From Roseibium sediminis (GTDB lineage: Bacteria; Pseudomonadota; Alphaproteobacteria; Rhizobiales; Stappiaceae), in assembly GCF_008711325.1 (NCBI RefSeq), contig NZ_VXDB01000010.1, positions 62,001-126,000 on the forward strand: DNA of 64,000 nt, read 5' to 3'. The number at the start of each line of letters is the position of its first letter. Within the stretch, counting starts at the first letter, position 1. Shown here piece after piece: positions 41,901 through 51,043 of this stretch. Position numbers and translations under genes: made by a program. The notes beneath the pieces are model-generated. The model had not been told where the DNA came from, did not search any database, and was given only the letters and a program-made list of their open reading frames with translations.

Positions 41901-41967
41901 CCGCCTGCCGAGACCATCAGGTTTTGGAAATGAGACGGGACCAACAATCCTGCACTAGGAGATTCAA

Positions 41968-43011
41968 ATGCGTTCTACTGCACGTGCCGTATCCGGCCTG
42001 TTCATGCTCGCAGCCGCGGCTTCGGCCAGCGCACCGGCTTTGGCCGACGGCGAAGTGAACATCTATTCCTATCGTCAACCGTTCCTGATCCAGCCGCTGC
42101 TGGATGCCTTCACACAGGAAACTGGCGTCAAGGCAAACGTGATTTTTGCCGACAAGGGTCTTGGCGAGCGTATCGCCGCTGAAGGCGAAAACTCCCCGGC
42201 AGACGTTCTGCTGACCGTTGACATTGGCCGCCTCGACGGCGCCAAGCAGCTCGGCATCACCCAGCCGGTTGTCTCCGATGTCGTAAACGGTAACATTCCG
42301 GCCCAGTTCCGTGACCCGGAAGGTCACTGGGTTGGCCTGACCAACCGCGCACGCATCATTTATGCTTCCAAGGATCGCGTCCAGCAGGACACCATCACTT
42401 ATGAAGAACTGGCTGATCCGAAGTGGCGCGGCAAGATCTGCACCCGTTCCGGCCAGCACGTTTACACCATCGGCCTGATCGCTTCCATGATTGCACAGCA
42501 TGGCGAAGCAAAGACCGAAGAGTGGCTGGCAGGCGTCCGTGACAACCTCGCCCACAAGCCGACCGGCAATGACCGCGCACAGGTAAAGTCCATCTTCGCT
42601 GGTGAATGCGATATCGCCATTGGCAACACCTACTACATGGGCAAGATGGAAACCAACGACAAGGAACCGGAGCAGAAGGAATGGGCCAAGTCCGTCCGCA
42701 TTCTGTTCCCGAATGCCGAAGACCGTGGAACCCACGTGAACATCGCCGGTATCGTTCTTGCCAAGCATGCTCCGAACAAGGACAACGCGGTCAAGCTGAT
42801 CGAGTTCCTGTCCAGCGGCAATGCCCAGCACATCTATGCCGAGACCAATTTCGAATATCCGGTCACCCCGGGCGTGGAAGTCTCCGAGCGCGTGAAGAGC
42901 TGGGGCGAACTGAAGCCGGACACGGTTTCGCTTGCAGAAGTTGCCAAGCACCGCAAGACCGCCAGCGAGCTGGTCGACAAGGTTGGCTTCGACAACGGTC
43001 CGTCCAGCTAA
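41968..43011 (+). CDS. fbpA: Iron(III) ABC transporter periplasmic binding protein
   Basis: A 347-residue protein with a signal peptide cleaved after ALA near residue 26 and the FbpA/FutA fold: VNIYSYRQPFLIQPLLDAFTQETG, DKGLGERIAAEG, ADVLLTVDIGRL, and the paired iron-ligand tyrosines in GNTYYMG. It captures ferric iron in the periplasm and delivers it to the permease encoded next. The 389-base upstream region carries an Irr-type box and a promoter. A stem-loop after its stop probably raises its level relative to the permease. Confidence 0.9.
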   Translation: MRSTARAVSGLFMLAAAASASAPALADGEVNIYSYRQPFLIQPLLDAFTQETGVKANVIFADKGLGERIAAEGENSPADVLLTVDIGRLDGAKQLGITQPVVSDVVNGNIPAQFRDPEGHWVGLTNRARIIYASKDRVQQDTITYEELADPKWRGKICTRSGQHVYTIGLIASMIAQHGEAKTEEWLAGVRDNLAHKPTGNDRAQVKSIFAGECDIAIGNTYYMGKMETNDKEPEQKEWAKSVRILFPNAEDRGTHVNIAGIVLAKHAPNKDNAVKLIEFLSSGNAQHIYAETNFEYPVTPGVEVSERVKSWGELKPDTVSLAEVAKHRKTASELVDKVGFDNGPSS

Positions 43012-43032
43012 TCAGACCTGACGCACATTTGG

Positions 43033-43059
43033 AAAGGCGCTGCTTATCGCGGCGCCTTT
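43033..43059 (+). other. Stem-loop between fbpA and fbpB
   Basis: AAAGGCGC and GCGCCTTT pair around 11 bases, 21 bases after the fbpA stop. It may stabilise the fbpA mRNA or end part of transcription (TTTT follows). Confidence 0.6.
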
Positions 43060-43117
43060 TCAGCCATCGGGGCCCTCCCGTAGCCGTAAGACAGACCGAG
43101 ACCTGAGAGGCACGCTG

Positions 43118-44818
43118 GTGACGTTCAACCAGACACAGTCGGGATCCGAAAAACGCTGGAAGTGGAGCGCCGGTCTCCTGTCCGGCGTTATCCTTTTTCC
43201 GCTCCTTGCCTTGGCCTGGATCGCCATGTCTCCGGTGGGGGACATTTGGGGTCACCTTCTCAGCACCGTACTGCCCGGTTCGTTCGCAACAACCATTCTC
43301 CTGATGGCGGGTGTCGGCATCATCACCATCGCCATCGGTGTCCTGACCGCCTGGCTCGTGACGATGTGCGACTTTCCCGGTCGTCGTTATCTCGACTGGG
43401 CCCTCCTCATTCCGCTTGCAGTTCCTACCTATATTGTCGCCTTCGCCTATGTTGAGGTCTTTGACTATACGGGGCCCGTACAAAGTCTGATCCGCTGGCT
43501 GTTCGGCTTCCAATCGGCGAGAGATTACTGGTTTCCCGAGATCCGTTCCCTGGGTGGCGCCATTTTCGTCATGAGCATGGTGCTCTACCCTTATGTCTAC
43601 CTGACGACCCGTGCCAGTTTCCTGATTCAGTCGGCGAGCCTTCTGGATGTATCCCGAACGCTCGGCGCAACGCCGGTCTCCCTTTTCTTTCGCGTCGCAC
43701 TGCCGCTTTCGCGGCCTGCCATTGCAATTGGCGCGTCTCTGGCGCTGATGGAATGCCTGAATGATATCGGGGCCGTGACATTTTTCGGCGTTCGGACGCT
43801 GACCTTCTCGGTTTATGATATCTGGCTGAACCGCTCGAGCCTTGCCGCTGCATCCCAGCTCTCGCTTGCCATGCTTTTGATGGTCTTTGCACTGCTCTGG
43901 CTTGAGCGTCAGGGCCGCAAGCGCCAGAAGTTCCATTCCACTGCAGCCGCGAAGCACAAGACGCCATTACGCTTCGAGCTTTCGACCGGCTGGGGCATTA
44001 CGGCCCTTGTGGCCTGTCTTGTGCCGATTGTCCTTGGCTTCGTGGTGCCCGCGCTGTTGCTTGCGGATCAGGCCAGCAGGCGTCTGGAAGACATCTTTTC
44101 CGAGACCTTCGTCACGACCGTCAAGAACACCCTCGCCCTTGCAAGCGTAGCGTCTGTCGTCACTGTTGCAGTGAGTGTCATCCTTGCCTATGCCCTGCGC
44201 CTTCGTCCGGGCAACAAGCTTCGCTCAGCGGTCCGTTTTGCCTCGGTTGGCTATGCCGTTCCAGGCACGGTTCTGGCCATCGGCATCCTGATCCCGCTCG
44301 CCACCCTCGACAATTTCATTTCCTCCCAAACCAAGGCGTGGCTCGGCTTCGGCACGGGCTTGCTGCTTTCGGGCAGCGGTGTAGGCATCATCTATGCCTA
44401 TGTCATCCGTTTCCTCGCAGTGTCCTATGGCCAGATCGAAAGCGGACTGGGAAAAATCTCCCCGCATCTCGACATGGCCGCACGCACACTGGGGCGGACC
44501 GAGACAAAGACACTCCTGCAGATCCACCTGCCGATCCTGAAACCGGTCCTCCTGTCTGCCTTGTTGCTGACCTTTGTTGACTGCATGAAGGAACTTCCCG
44601 CAACGATCCTGCTGCGCCCGTTCAACTTCGAGACATTGGCAACAACCGTCTTTTCAGCAGCATCGCGAGAGGCGTTTGGAGAAGCTGCCCTGCCCTCTCT
44701 TGCGATTGTTCTCGTCGGGCTGTTGCCGGTGATCTTTCTGGCGCGGACAAGTGCCTCTACCTTCCGAACCAAAACGTCCAACCGCAAGGGACCAACGGCA
44801 GCTGCCGTCTCGGCCTGA
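43118..44818 (+). CDS. fbpB: Iron(III) ABC transporter permease (two fused permease domains)
   Basis: The 566-residue FbpB-type permease contains two copies of the binding-protein-dependent transport domain, each with about six helices. The EAA-type loops that dock the ATPase are DVSRTLGATPVSLFFRVALPLSRPAI in the first half and DMAARTLGRTETKTLLQIHLPILKPVL in the second; only their cores are needed to recognise the fold. GTG 43118 is the likely start. The ATPase gene fbpC that normally follows is absent; CoA-transferase genes lie downstream instead. Confidence 0.88.
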   Translation: MTFNQTQSGSEKRWKWSAGLLSGVILFPLLALAWIAMSPVGDIWGHLLSTVLPGSFATTILLMAGVGIITIAIGVLTAWLVTMCDFPGRRYLDWALLIPLAVPTYIVAFAYVEVFDYTGPVQSLIRWLFGFQSARDYWFPEIRSLGGAIFVMSMVLYPYVYLTTRASFLIQSASLLDVSRTLGATPVSLFFRVALPLSRPAIAIGASLALMECLNDIGAVTFFGVRTLTFSVYDIWLNRSSLAAASQLSLAMLLMVFALLWLERQGRKRQKFHSTAAAKHKTPLRFELSTGWGITALVACLVPIVLGFVVPALLLADQASRRLEDIFSETFVTTVKNTLALASVASVVTVAVSVILAYALRLRPGNKLRSAVRFASVGYAVPGTVLAIGILIPLATLDNFISSQTKAWLGFGTGLLLSGSGVGIIYAYVIRFLAVSYGQIESGLGKISPHLDMAARTLGRTETKTLLQIHLPILKPVLLSALLLTFVDCMKELPATILLRPFNFETLATTVFSAASREAFGEAALPSLAIVLVGLLPVIFLARTSASTFRTKTSNRKGPTAAAVSA

Positions 44819-44845
44819 TCAATCCGGAACAGGTATTGGGCAAAG

Positions 44846-44878
44846 AAAAAGGGCACCCGCCGGTTTCGGCAGGTGCCC
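44846..44878 (-). terminator. Terminator between fbpB and scoB
   Basis: GGGCACC and GGTGCCC pair, with an inner GCCG/CGGC extension. Five T residues follow on the minus strand, so it ends the scoAB transcript; it may also serve fbpAB. Confidence 0.82.
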
Positions 44879-44906
44879 TTCCTGTTTTGTCCAAGTGATC
44901 CGGTGA

Positions 44907-45533
44907 TCAGACCAGCGTTGCTTCCGTAGAGCCCCGCACGTCCGCTTCACTGACGCCAGAGGCCAGTTCAACGATCTTCAGTCCGCCCTCGACGACGTCA
45001 AACACACCGAGATTGGTGATGATGCGATCCACGCACTTCACGCCGGTCAGCGGGAGGCTGCAGTTCTTCAGGAGCTTCGGATCGCCTGCCTTTGAGGTGT
45101 GGTCCATGATGACAACGACGCGCTTGACGCCGGCCACCAGATCCATCGCGCCGCCCATGCCCTTGACCATCTTGCCCGGGATCATCCAGTTGGCGAGATC
45201 GCCTTCCTGAGAGACTTCCATCGCGCCGAGGATCGACAGATCAATGTGTCCGCCACGGATCATGCCGAAGCTGTCTGCAGAGGAGAAATAGCTCGTCTGC
45301 GGCAGTTCGGTGATCGTCTGCTTGCCCGCGTTGATGAGGTCGGCGTCAACTTCGTCTTCCGTCGGGAACGGGCCCATGCCCAGCATGCCGTTCTCGGACT
45401 GGAGGGCGACGTGAATGCCTTCCGGGATATAATTGGAAACCAGCGTCGGGATACCGATGCCGAGGTTCACATAGAACCCGTCTTCAAGTTCTTTCGCAGC
45501 CCGCTGGGCCATCTCGTCACGTGTCCATGCCAT
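44907..45533 (-). CDS. scoB: 3-oxoacid (succinyl-CoA) CoA-transferase subunit B
   Basis: The 208-residue B subunit carries the catalytic Glu in [11 protein letters not shown], which forms the enzyme-CoA thioester. Other family segments are [17 protein letters not shown] and [27 protein letters not shown]. With subunit A it moves CoA from succinyl-CoA to acetoacetate (ketone-body use) or acts on a related oxoacid. ATG 45531-45533 is 16 bases downstream of scoA. The open frame upstream of this ATG lies over scoA and is not coding. Confidence 0.9.
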   Translation of the reverse strand: MAWTRDEMAQRAAKELEDGFYVNLGIGIPTLVSNYIPEGIHVALQSENGMLGMGPFPTEDEVDADLINAGKQTITELPQTSYFSSADSFGMIRGGHIDLSILGAMEVSQEGDLANWMIPGKMVKGMGGAMDLVAGVKRVVVIMDHTSKAGDPKLLKNCSLPLTGVKCVDRIITNLGVFDVVEGGLKIVELASGVSEADVRGSTEATLV

Positions 45534-45549
45534 GATGATGTCTCCCGTC

Positions 45550-46245
45550 TCAGGCTTCGCGAGTGGTGCGCTTTTCAATGCGCTTTTCAAAAGTGCCGAC
45601 AACAATGCGGTCGACGAAGATACCCGGCGTATGGATCTGATCCGGATCGAGTTCGCCGGTTTCAACCAACTCCTCGACTTCCACCACGGTGGTCTTGCCG
45701 GCAGTTGCCATCATCGGATTGAAGTTGCGCGCCGTCTTGCGATAGATCAGGTTGCCTTCCTTGTCGGCTTTCCAGGCCTTCACAAGCGATACATCGGCAA
45801 CCAGACCGGTTTCCATGATGTAGGTTTCGCCGTTGAAGTCCTTGTGCTCCTTGCCTTCGGCAATCAGCGTGCCCACACCGGTCTTGGTGTAGAAGCCCGG
45901 AATGCCCGCACCACCGGCGCGAATGCGCTCTGCCAGCGTTCCCTGAGGATTGAATTCAAGCTCAAGTTCACCGTTGAGATACTGCTTTTCGAAAGTCGCG
46001 TTCTCGCCAACATAGGACGACACCATCTTCTTGATCTGGCGTGTCTGCAGCAGCAGGCCGAGGCCGAAGTCGTCAACGCCGGCATTGTTCGAAATGGCCG
46101 TAATGTTCTTGGCGCCGGAATCGCGAAGAGCGACGATCAGGTTCTCCGGAATGCCGCACAATCCAAACCCTCCCGCCATGACGGTCATGCCGTCAAAGGC
46201 AAGGCCTTCCAGCGCGGACACCGCGTCCGGATAAATCTTATTCAT
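45550..46245 (-). CDS. scoA: 3-oxoacid (succinyl-CoA) CoA-transferase subunit A
   Basis: The 231-residue A subunit has the glycine-rich CoA-binding motif [16 protein letters not shown] and family segments [32 protein letters not shown] and [25 protein letters not shown]. It forms the enzyme with ScoB. GGGAGA precedes ATG 46243-46245. Acetoacetate activation would connect with polyhydroxybutyrate use, in line with the phasin genes. Specificity for 3-oxoadipate (PcaIJ) is possible but no aromatic-pathway genes are near. Confidence 0.9.
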   Translation of the reverse strand: MNKIYPDAVSALEGLAFDGMTVMAGGFGLCGIPENLIVALRDSGAKNITAISNNAGVDDFGLGLLLQTRQIKKMVSSYVGENATFEKQYLNGELELEFNPQGTLAERIRAGGAGIPGFYTKTGVGTLIAEGKEHKDFNGETYIMETGLVADVSLVKAWKADKEGNLIYRKTARNFNPMMATAGKTTVVEVEELVETGELDPDQIHTPGIFVDRIVVGTFEKRIEKRTTREA

Positions 46246-46521
46246 ACCAATCTCCCGAAGATTACATAGGCCGGTTGCAACGCAACATGGCCTCTCGCCA
46301 AATCGCCGTCAAGGGCCGTTTTCAGCGGTTTCGTGCAAAGCGGAAGGCACAGGCTCGCCCACCCGCGTCAACCTTGTTGGACGGTTTTCAACCGACTGGG
46401 ATGTCAGTATTTGCAAGAGCAGGTGGAAACGGCTTAATAGATCAGGCGCAGCAGCGCAAAACGCTGGGGAATCAATGCGGCAGGACAATCCGCCGGAAAA
46501 GGACCGTCAAGAGTAGCGAAG
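46246..46521. other. 276-base divergent region between scoA and a small membrane-protein gene
   Basis: It should hold promoters of both genes. Longer open frames crossing it continue antisense to the pot genes and are not supported. No clear operator found. Confidence 0.35.
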
Positions 46522-46764
46522 GTGTATCAGCTCCTATCAACCATATTCAAGCTGAGCTTTTTCTCGCTTCTTCTGGGCGCGGGCCTGTCTGCGGTCAACA
46601 TTTCCGCTGCAGACCTGCTTGCGCAGGTCGGCCTGACACCGGAGCGAATGTGGGAGCTTGTCCAGATCGGGATCAACTGGGCCGTGCCAAACATCCTGCT
46701 TGGCTCTCTGATCGTGGTGCCCGTCTGGATCGTGATTTATCTCTTCCGGCCGCCGAGCGGTTAG
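46522..46764 (+). CDS. Small two-helix membrane protein (DUF6460-like)
   Basis: An 80-residue protein with a hydrophobic segment at about residues 5-28 (FKLSFFSLLLGAGLSAVNIS) and another at 54-74 (VPNILLGSLIVVPVWIVIYLF), joined by an amphipathic loop with LTPERMWELV. This pattern resembles short DUF6460 proteins of alphaproteobacteria, whose function is unknown. A GTG start at 46522 is used. The gene converges with potI; its stop TAG lies in the loop of a GCGGT/ACCGC hairpin. Confidence 0.65.
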   Translation: MYQLLSTIFKLSFFSLLLGAGLSAVNISAADLLAQVGLTPERMWELVQIGINWAVPNILLGSLIVVPVWIVIYLFRPPSG

Positions 46765-46786
46765 ACCGCCCGGCAATCCGTTTCAT

Positions 46787-47608
46787 TCAATGTGCGCCAA
46801 AGGCGGCACGCTCGTCCCGCTCACGCTGCGCCTGCTGGCGTTTGGTCACCAGAGAAGCGGCAATCACGCCAATCGTCACGAAACCGACAAGGATCGTGCA
46901 AACCGCGTTGATTTCCGGCGTAACGCCGAGGCGGACCTGCGAATAGATCTTCATCGGCAGCGTGGTCGCCCCTGGCCCCGTCGTGAAGCTGGCAATGACC
47001 AGATCATCGAGAGACAGGGTGAAAGCGAGCATCCATCCGGCGATCACACCGGGGAAGATGATCGGCAGAGTGATCTGGAAGAAGGTCCGCGCAGGCGGGC
47101 ATCCCAGATCTTCCGCGGCTTCTTCGATGCTCTTGTCAAAGCCCACGAGGCGCGACTGCACGACGACGGCCACATAGCACATGGCAAATGTCGTATGGGC
47201 CAGCATGACGGTCCAGAAACCGCGTGTCTGGTCCATGGCAACGAAGAGCAGCAGCAGGGAAAGGCCCAATATGACTTCGGGCATCACCAGCGGAGCGAAG
47301 ACCATGCCGGAAAACAGCGAGCGGCCGACAAAGCGACCGGAGCGAACCAGCACGAGAGCGGCCATCGTTCCGAACACCGTCGCCAGCGTTGCTGACATGA
47401 ACGCCACGCGGAGCGTCACCCAAAAGGCATCCAGAAGCTGCTGATTGTGCAGCAGCTCAGCATACCACTTGGTGGAGAAGCCACCCCAGACTGTCACCAG
47501 ACGGGATTCGTTGAACGAAAACACGACCAGCAGCACGATCGGCAGGTAGAGGAACGAGAATCCCAGGACCAGCGACGTGACATTGAACCAGGTAGGACCG
47601 CTTCTCAT
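46787..47608 (-). CDS. potI: Putrescine/polyamine ABC transporter permease PotI
   Basis: The 273-residue PotI-type permease has six hydrophobic segments and the EAA docking loop EEAAEDLGCPPARTFFQITLP. The N-terminal FLYLPIVLLVVFSFNESR is typical of PotC/PotI. It forms the channel with PotH. ATG 47606-47608 overlaps the potH stop by 4 bases (ATGA). It is the last gene of a potFGHI operon. Confidence 0.9.
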   Translation of the reverse strand: MRSGPTWFNVTSLVLGFSFLYLPIVLLVVFSFNESRLVTVWGGFSTKWYAELLHNQQLLDAFWVTLRVAFMSATLATVFGTMAALVLVRSGRFVGRSLFSGMVFAPLVMPEVILGLSLLLLFVAMDQTRGFWTVMLAHTTFAMCYVAVVVQSRLVGFDKSIEEAAEDLGCPPARTFFQITLPIIFPGVIAGWMLAFTLSLDDLVIASFTTGPGATTLPMKIYSQVRLGVTPEINAVCTILVGFVTIGVIAASLVTKRQQAQRERDERAAFGAH

Positions 47609-48534
47609 CCGTCTCTCTCCGACATTTTCTGCTGCTGGTTCTGGAAAAGAACAATCGGGATCACGAGGATCAGCAACAGGATGACTGCAACTGCCGATGA
47701 GACCGGCCAATCGCGGTTGTTGAAGAACTCGACCCACAAGGTCTTGCCAATCATCAGCGTATCGGAGCCGCCAAGCAGATCCGGGATCACGAATTCACCC
47801 ACTGCCGGAATGAAGACCAGGAAACACCCTGCGATCATGCCCGGGATGGACAGCGGCAGGGTGATTTTCCAGAAGGCCAGCCATGGCGGGCAACCGAGGT
47901 CTTCGGCCGCTTCCAGCAATGTCTCGTCCAGCTTTTCCAGGCTGGCATAAAGCGGCAGCACCAGAAATGGCAGGTAGGAATAGACGATGCCGATATAGAC
48001 CGCGATATTGGTGTTCAGGATCACCAACGGCTCGTCGATCACGCCGAGGGCAAGCAGCAGCTGGTTCAACAACCCTTCATTCTTGAGAATGCCGATCCAC
48101 GCATAGACGCGGATCAGAAAGCTTGTCCAGAACGGCAGGATGACCAGCATCAAGAGCGTCGGACGCCACTTTTTCGGCGTCCGAGCCATGCCATAGGCGA
48201 TCGGGTAGCCGACCAGCAGCGTGATGAACGTCGAGATACCGGCGATCATCACACTCGAGAGGTAGGACTTCCAGTAAAGATCGTCCTCAGTCAGGAACAG
48301 GTAATTCTCAACCGAGAATTCCTTCAGATCTTCAATCAGATTGTCCAGCCCGAGCCCAAGGTCAAACGTCGGAAAATACGGCGGAATGGCAATGGCGACC
48401 TGAGACAGGGAGATCTTGAAGACGATGAAGAACGGCGCAAGAAAGAACAGGAATAGCCAGAAGTAGGGCACCGCAATCAGCGCCCAGCCTCCAAGGCTGC
48501 GTTTCGGGATAGAGTTTCCGGATGCACTCGCCAT
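47605..48534 (-). CDS. potH: Putrescine/polyamine ABC transporter permease PotH
   Basis: The 309-residue PotB/PotH-type permease has six helices, the N-terminal LIAVPYFWLFLFFLAPFFIVF, the EAA loop EAAEDLGCPPWLAFWKITLPLS and the segment PAVGEFVIPDLLGGSDTLMIGKTLW, which is characteristic of polyamine permeases. It starts 10 bases after potG and overlaps potI. Confidence 0.9.
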   Translation of the reverse strand: MASASGNSIPKRSLGGWALIAVPYFWLFLFFLAPFFIVFKISLSQVAIAIPPYFPTFDLGLGLDNLIEDLKEFSVENYLFLTEDDLYWKSYLSSVMIAGISTFITLLVGYPIAYGMARTPKKWRPTLLMLVILPFWTSFLIRVYAWIGILKNEGLLNQLLLALGVIDEPLVILNTNIAVYIGIVYSYLPFLVLPLYASLEKLDETLLEAAEDLGCPPWLAFWKITLPLSIPGMIAGCFLVFIPAVGEFVIPDLLGGSDTLMIGKTLWVEFFNNRDWPVSSAVAVILLLILVIPIVLFQNQQQKMSERDG

Positions 48535-48544
48535 GTCCGTCCCC

Positions 48545-49693
48545 TTATCCCGTCAAGATGACGCCGGCATCCCCATCCCATGACAGGGTAACCTTGTCAT
48601 CCCAGGAGATCGGCTGCTCAACGGTGCGTGCAACATTGGCAACGGTCGAGCGCATGCTGGTGTCGCCAATCTTGTTATGGAAGATCGACATGTCGCCAAG
48701 ATAGGCGATGTCCCAGACCAGCGCATTGGCCGTGTTCGGCGTACCGGCAGTGGCTTCGCCAACCGACATGCGAACCTTCTCCGGCCGAATGGCATACCAG
48801 ACCGTATCGCCGACGGACGCATCGGTTTCCTGACCGCTGTCGATGACATAATCGCCATGAACCGCTTTCAGGCGGGTTCCGGTTGCAGAGCGCTCCTGAA
48901 CCTTTGCCTCGATGAGATTCACATCACCGATGAAGTCCGCAACGAACAGGGAATTCGGGCTTTCGTAGATTTCACCCGGGGTAGCGACCTGCACGATCTT
49001 GCCGGAATTCATCACGGCAATGCGGTCGGCAACCGTCATGGCTTCTTCCTGATCGTGGGTCACAATCAGGAAGGTCACCTTCAGCTCTTCCTGAAGATTC
49101 ATCAACTCGAACTGGGTTTCCTCGCGCAGCTTGCGATCAAGTGCCCCGAGCGGCTCATCCAGCAGCAGCACCTTTGGCCGCTTTGCAAGCGAACGAGCCA
49201 GAGCAACACGCTGGCGCTGGCCACCGGACAGCTGGTGAGGCTTGCGCTTTGCGAAGGTCTCCAGCTTGGTCATCCGCAGCATTTCAGCGACGCGATCAGC
49301 AATCTGATCCTTCGGCATGTTATCCTGCTTCAAGCCGAAAGCGATATTTGCTTCCACATTCATGTGCGGGAACAGAGCGTAGGACTGGAACATCATGTTC
49401 ACGGGCCGACGATAAGGCGGCACCCCCGCAAGGCTCTGGCCATCCAGAAAGATCTCGCCCTCGGTCGGAGTTTCGAACCCGGCCAGCATGCGCATCATCG
49501 TGGTCTTGCCGCAGCCCGAACCGCCGAGCAGGGCAAAAAACTCGCGCTCATAGATCTTCAGGCTGAGATTGTCGACAGCGGTGAAGTCGCCGAAGCGTTT
49601 CGTGACGTTTTTGAATTCGATGAAAGGAACTGCTTCCGGATCATCCCATGGCGCAAACGAGCGCCGCACCGGTCCAATCGGTTTCTTGGCCAA
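48545..49693 (-). CDS. potG: Polyamine ABC transporter ATP-binding protein PotG
   Basis: The 382-residue ATPase has Walker A GGSGCGKTTMMRM near residue 57, the Q loop, signature LSGGQRQRVALARSLA, Walker B VLLLDEPLGALD and the H-loop His in VTHDQEEAMTVA, followed by a C-terminal TOBE domain (IRPEKVRMSVGEA). This is the PotA/PotG class. The TTG at 49691-49693 follows a G-rich ribosome binding site. It powers PotH-PotI; whether it also serves the ATPase-less FbpAB system is an open question. Confidence 0.9.
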   Translation of the reverse strand: MAKKPIGPVRRSFAPWDDPEAVPFIEFKNVTKRFGDFTAVDNLSLKIYEREFFALLGGSGCGKTTMMRMLAGFETPTEGEIFLDGQSLAGVPPYRRPVNMMFQSYALFPHMNVEANIAFGLKQDNMPKDQIADRVAEMLRMTKLETFAKRKPHQLSGGQRQRVALARSLAKRPKVLLLDEPLGALDRKLREETQFELMNLQEELKVTFLIVTHDQEEAMTVADRIAVMNSGKIVQVATPGEIYESPNSLFVADFIGDVNLIEAKVQERSATGTRLKAVHGDYVIDSGQETDASVGDTVWYAIRPEKVRMSVGEATAGTPNTANALVWDIAYLGDMSIFHNKIGDTSMRSTVANVARTVEQPISWDDKVTLSWDGDAGVILTG

Positions 49694-49764
49694 GGTACAC
49701 CCCCCTATTAATCCCCGGCAGGAGGAAATCGGCCCGACATCAAGCCGGGCCGAGTTCGATTTTT

Positions 49765-50862
49765 TTACTGACCGCTCTTCACGTCGGTCCAGGTCCGGGT
49801 CACCGTACGATTAATGCGCGGGCCATAGGCTGTTACCGTGTAGAGCTTGTTGACGGTTTCCTCGGTCGGATAGATCGCCGTGTCGCCGATGACGTCCTCA
49901 TTCAGGAGGGCCTGGGACGCCTTGTTGCCGTTCGCGTAGTAGACGTAGTTGGACGCCTTCGCCATCACATCCGGACGCATGATGTAGTTCAGGAACTCAT
50001 GCGCTTCCGCCTTGTTCGGCGCATCAGCCGGGATTGCCATCTGGTCGAACCACATCAGAGCACCCTCCTTGGGGATGGAATACTCGACGGTAACGCCATT
50101 GTCGGCTTCCGCTGCACGGTCACGCGCCTGCAGAACGTCGCCGGACCAGCCCACGGCCAGACAGATGTCACCGTTGGCCAGAGCGTTGATGTATTCGGAA
50201 GAGTGGAACTTCTGGATATAGGGGCGTACGCTTTTCAGCAGTTCGCCAGCCTTTTCGATGTCACCCTTTTCCTTGCTGTCCGGATCAAGGCCCAGATAGT
50301 TGAGCGCAGCCGGGATCAGTTCAGTCGGAGCGTCGAGAACAAACACGCCGCAATCCTTGAGCTTTGAGATGTTCTCTTCCTTGAAGACAATATCCCAGCT
50401 GTTCACCGGTGCGTTTTCACCAAGTGCGGCCTTCACCTTCTCGACATTATAACCAATGCCCGTGGTGCCCCACATATAGTTGATGGAATAGGCGTTGCCC
50501 GGATCGTATTTCTCGACGCGTGCCTCGATCTCCTTCCACATGTTGGAGATGTTGGACAGCTTGTCTTTCTCAAGCTTGGAGAAGACACCCGCCTCGATCT
50601 GGCGGGACAGGAAAGTTCCGGTTGGAACTACGACATCGTAGCCGGTTCCGCCGGCAAGAAGCTTGGTTTCGAGGATTTCGTTGCTGTCAAAGACGTCATA
50701 GACGACCTTGATGCCGGTTTCCTTGGTGAAATCCTCAAGGATTGTCTCGTCGATATAGTCCGACCAGTTGAAGACGTTAACCACTCGGTCCTGCGCCTGT
50801 GCTGCACCGGCCATCAGACCGACGGCTGCTACTCCCACCAAAAGACTCTTCAACATTTCCAT
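49765..50862 (-). CDS. potF: Putrescine-type periplasmic binding protein PotF
   Basis: The 365-residue protein has a signal peptide ending AGAAQA near residue 23 and the PotF/PotD core: VVNVFNWSDYIDETILEDFTKETG, GGTGYDVVVPTG, YMWGTTGIGYN, the polyamine-binding WSGD near residue 245, and EGALMWFDQMAIP. It delivers putrescine or a related polyamine to PotGHI. ATG 50860-50862 or the ATG two codons later may be used; the second has the better GGAG spacing. Confidence 0.9.
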   Translation of the reverse strand: MEMLKSLLVGVAAVGLMAGAAQAQDRVVNVFNWSDYIDETILEDFTKETGIKVVYDVFDSNEILETKLLAGGTGYDVVVPTGTFLSRQIEAGVFSKLEKDKLSNISNMWKEIEARVEKYDPGNAYSINYMWGTTGIGYNVEKVKAALGENAPVNSWDIVFKEENISKLKDCGVFVLDAPTELIPAALNYLGLDPDSKEKGDIEKAGELLKSVRPYIQKFHSSEYINALANGDICLAVGWSGDVLQARDRAAEADNGVTVEYSIPKEGALMWFDQMAIPADAPNKAEAHEFLNYIMRPDVMAKASNYVYYANGNKASQALLNEDVIGDTAIYPTEETVNKLYTVTAYGPRINRTVTRTWTDVKSGQ

Positions 50863-51043
50863 TCACTCCAGTCCGGAAGGTTTCAGTTCGACACCTTGTT
50901 TTACATGCTCTTTATCTTGTTCTTTCGACAGCGCAAACGCTCATCGTGATCGCCACCCTGACATTCCAACAACCTTCTCGTCAAACAACATTCGGCCTCC
51001 CTTTCCGAATGGTGCAGACCAGTTAAGGTCCTGAAATCAGTCA

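Larger units (their letters stand above)
41579..41967. other. 389-base intergenic region with iron-type control elements
   Basis: Between the kinase and fbpA. It holds a long stem-loop after the kinase stop, an inverted repeat at 41770-41795, an Irr-type box at 41834-41850 and a promoter at 41872-41900. It is AT-rich from about 41690. A 61-codon open frame inside it is not supported as a gene. Confidence 0.7.

Noticed and set aside
50949..50956. GTGATCGC upstream of potF as a third GntR operator
   Set aside because: Only seven of eight core bases fit and the flanks are not symmetric, so it is not distinguishable from chance.
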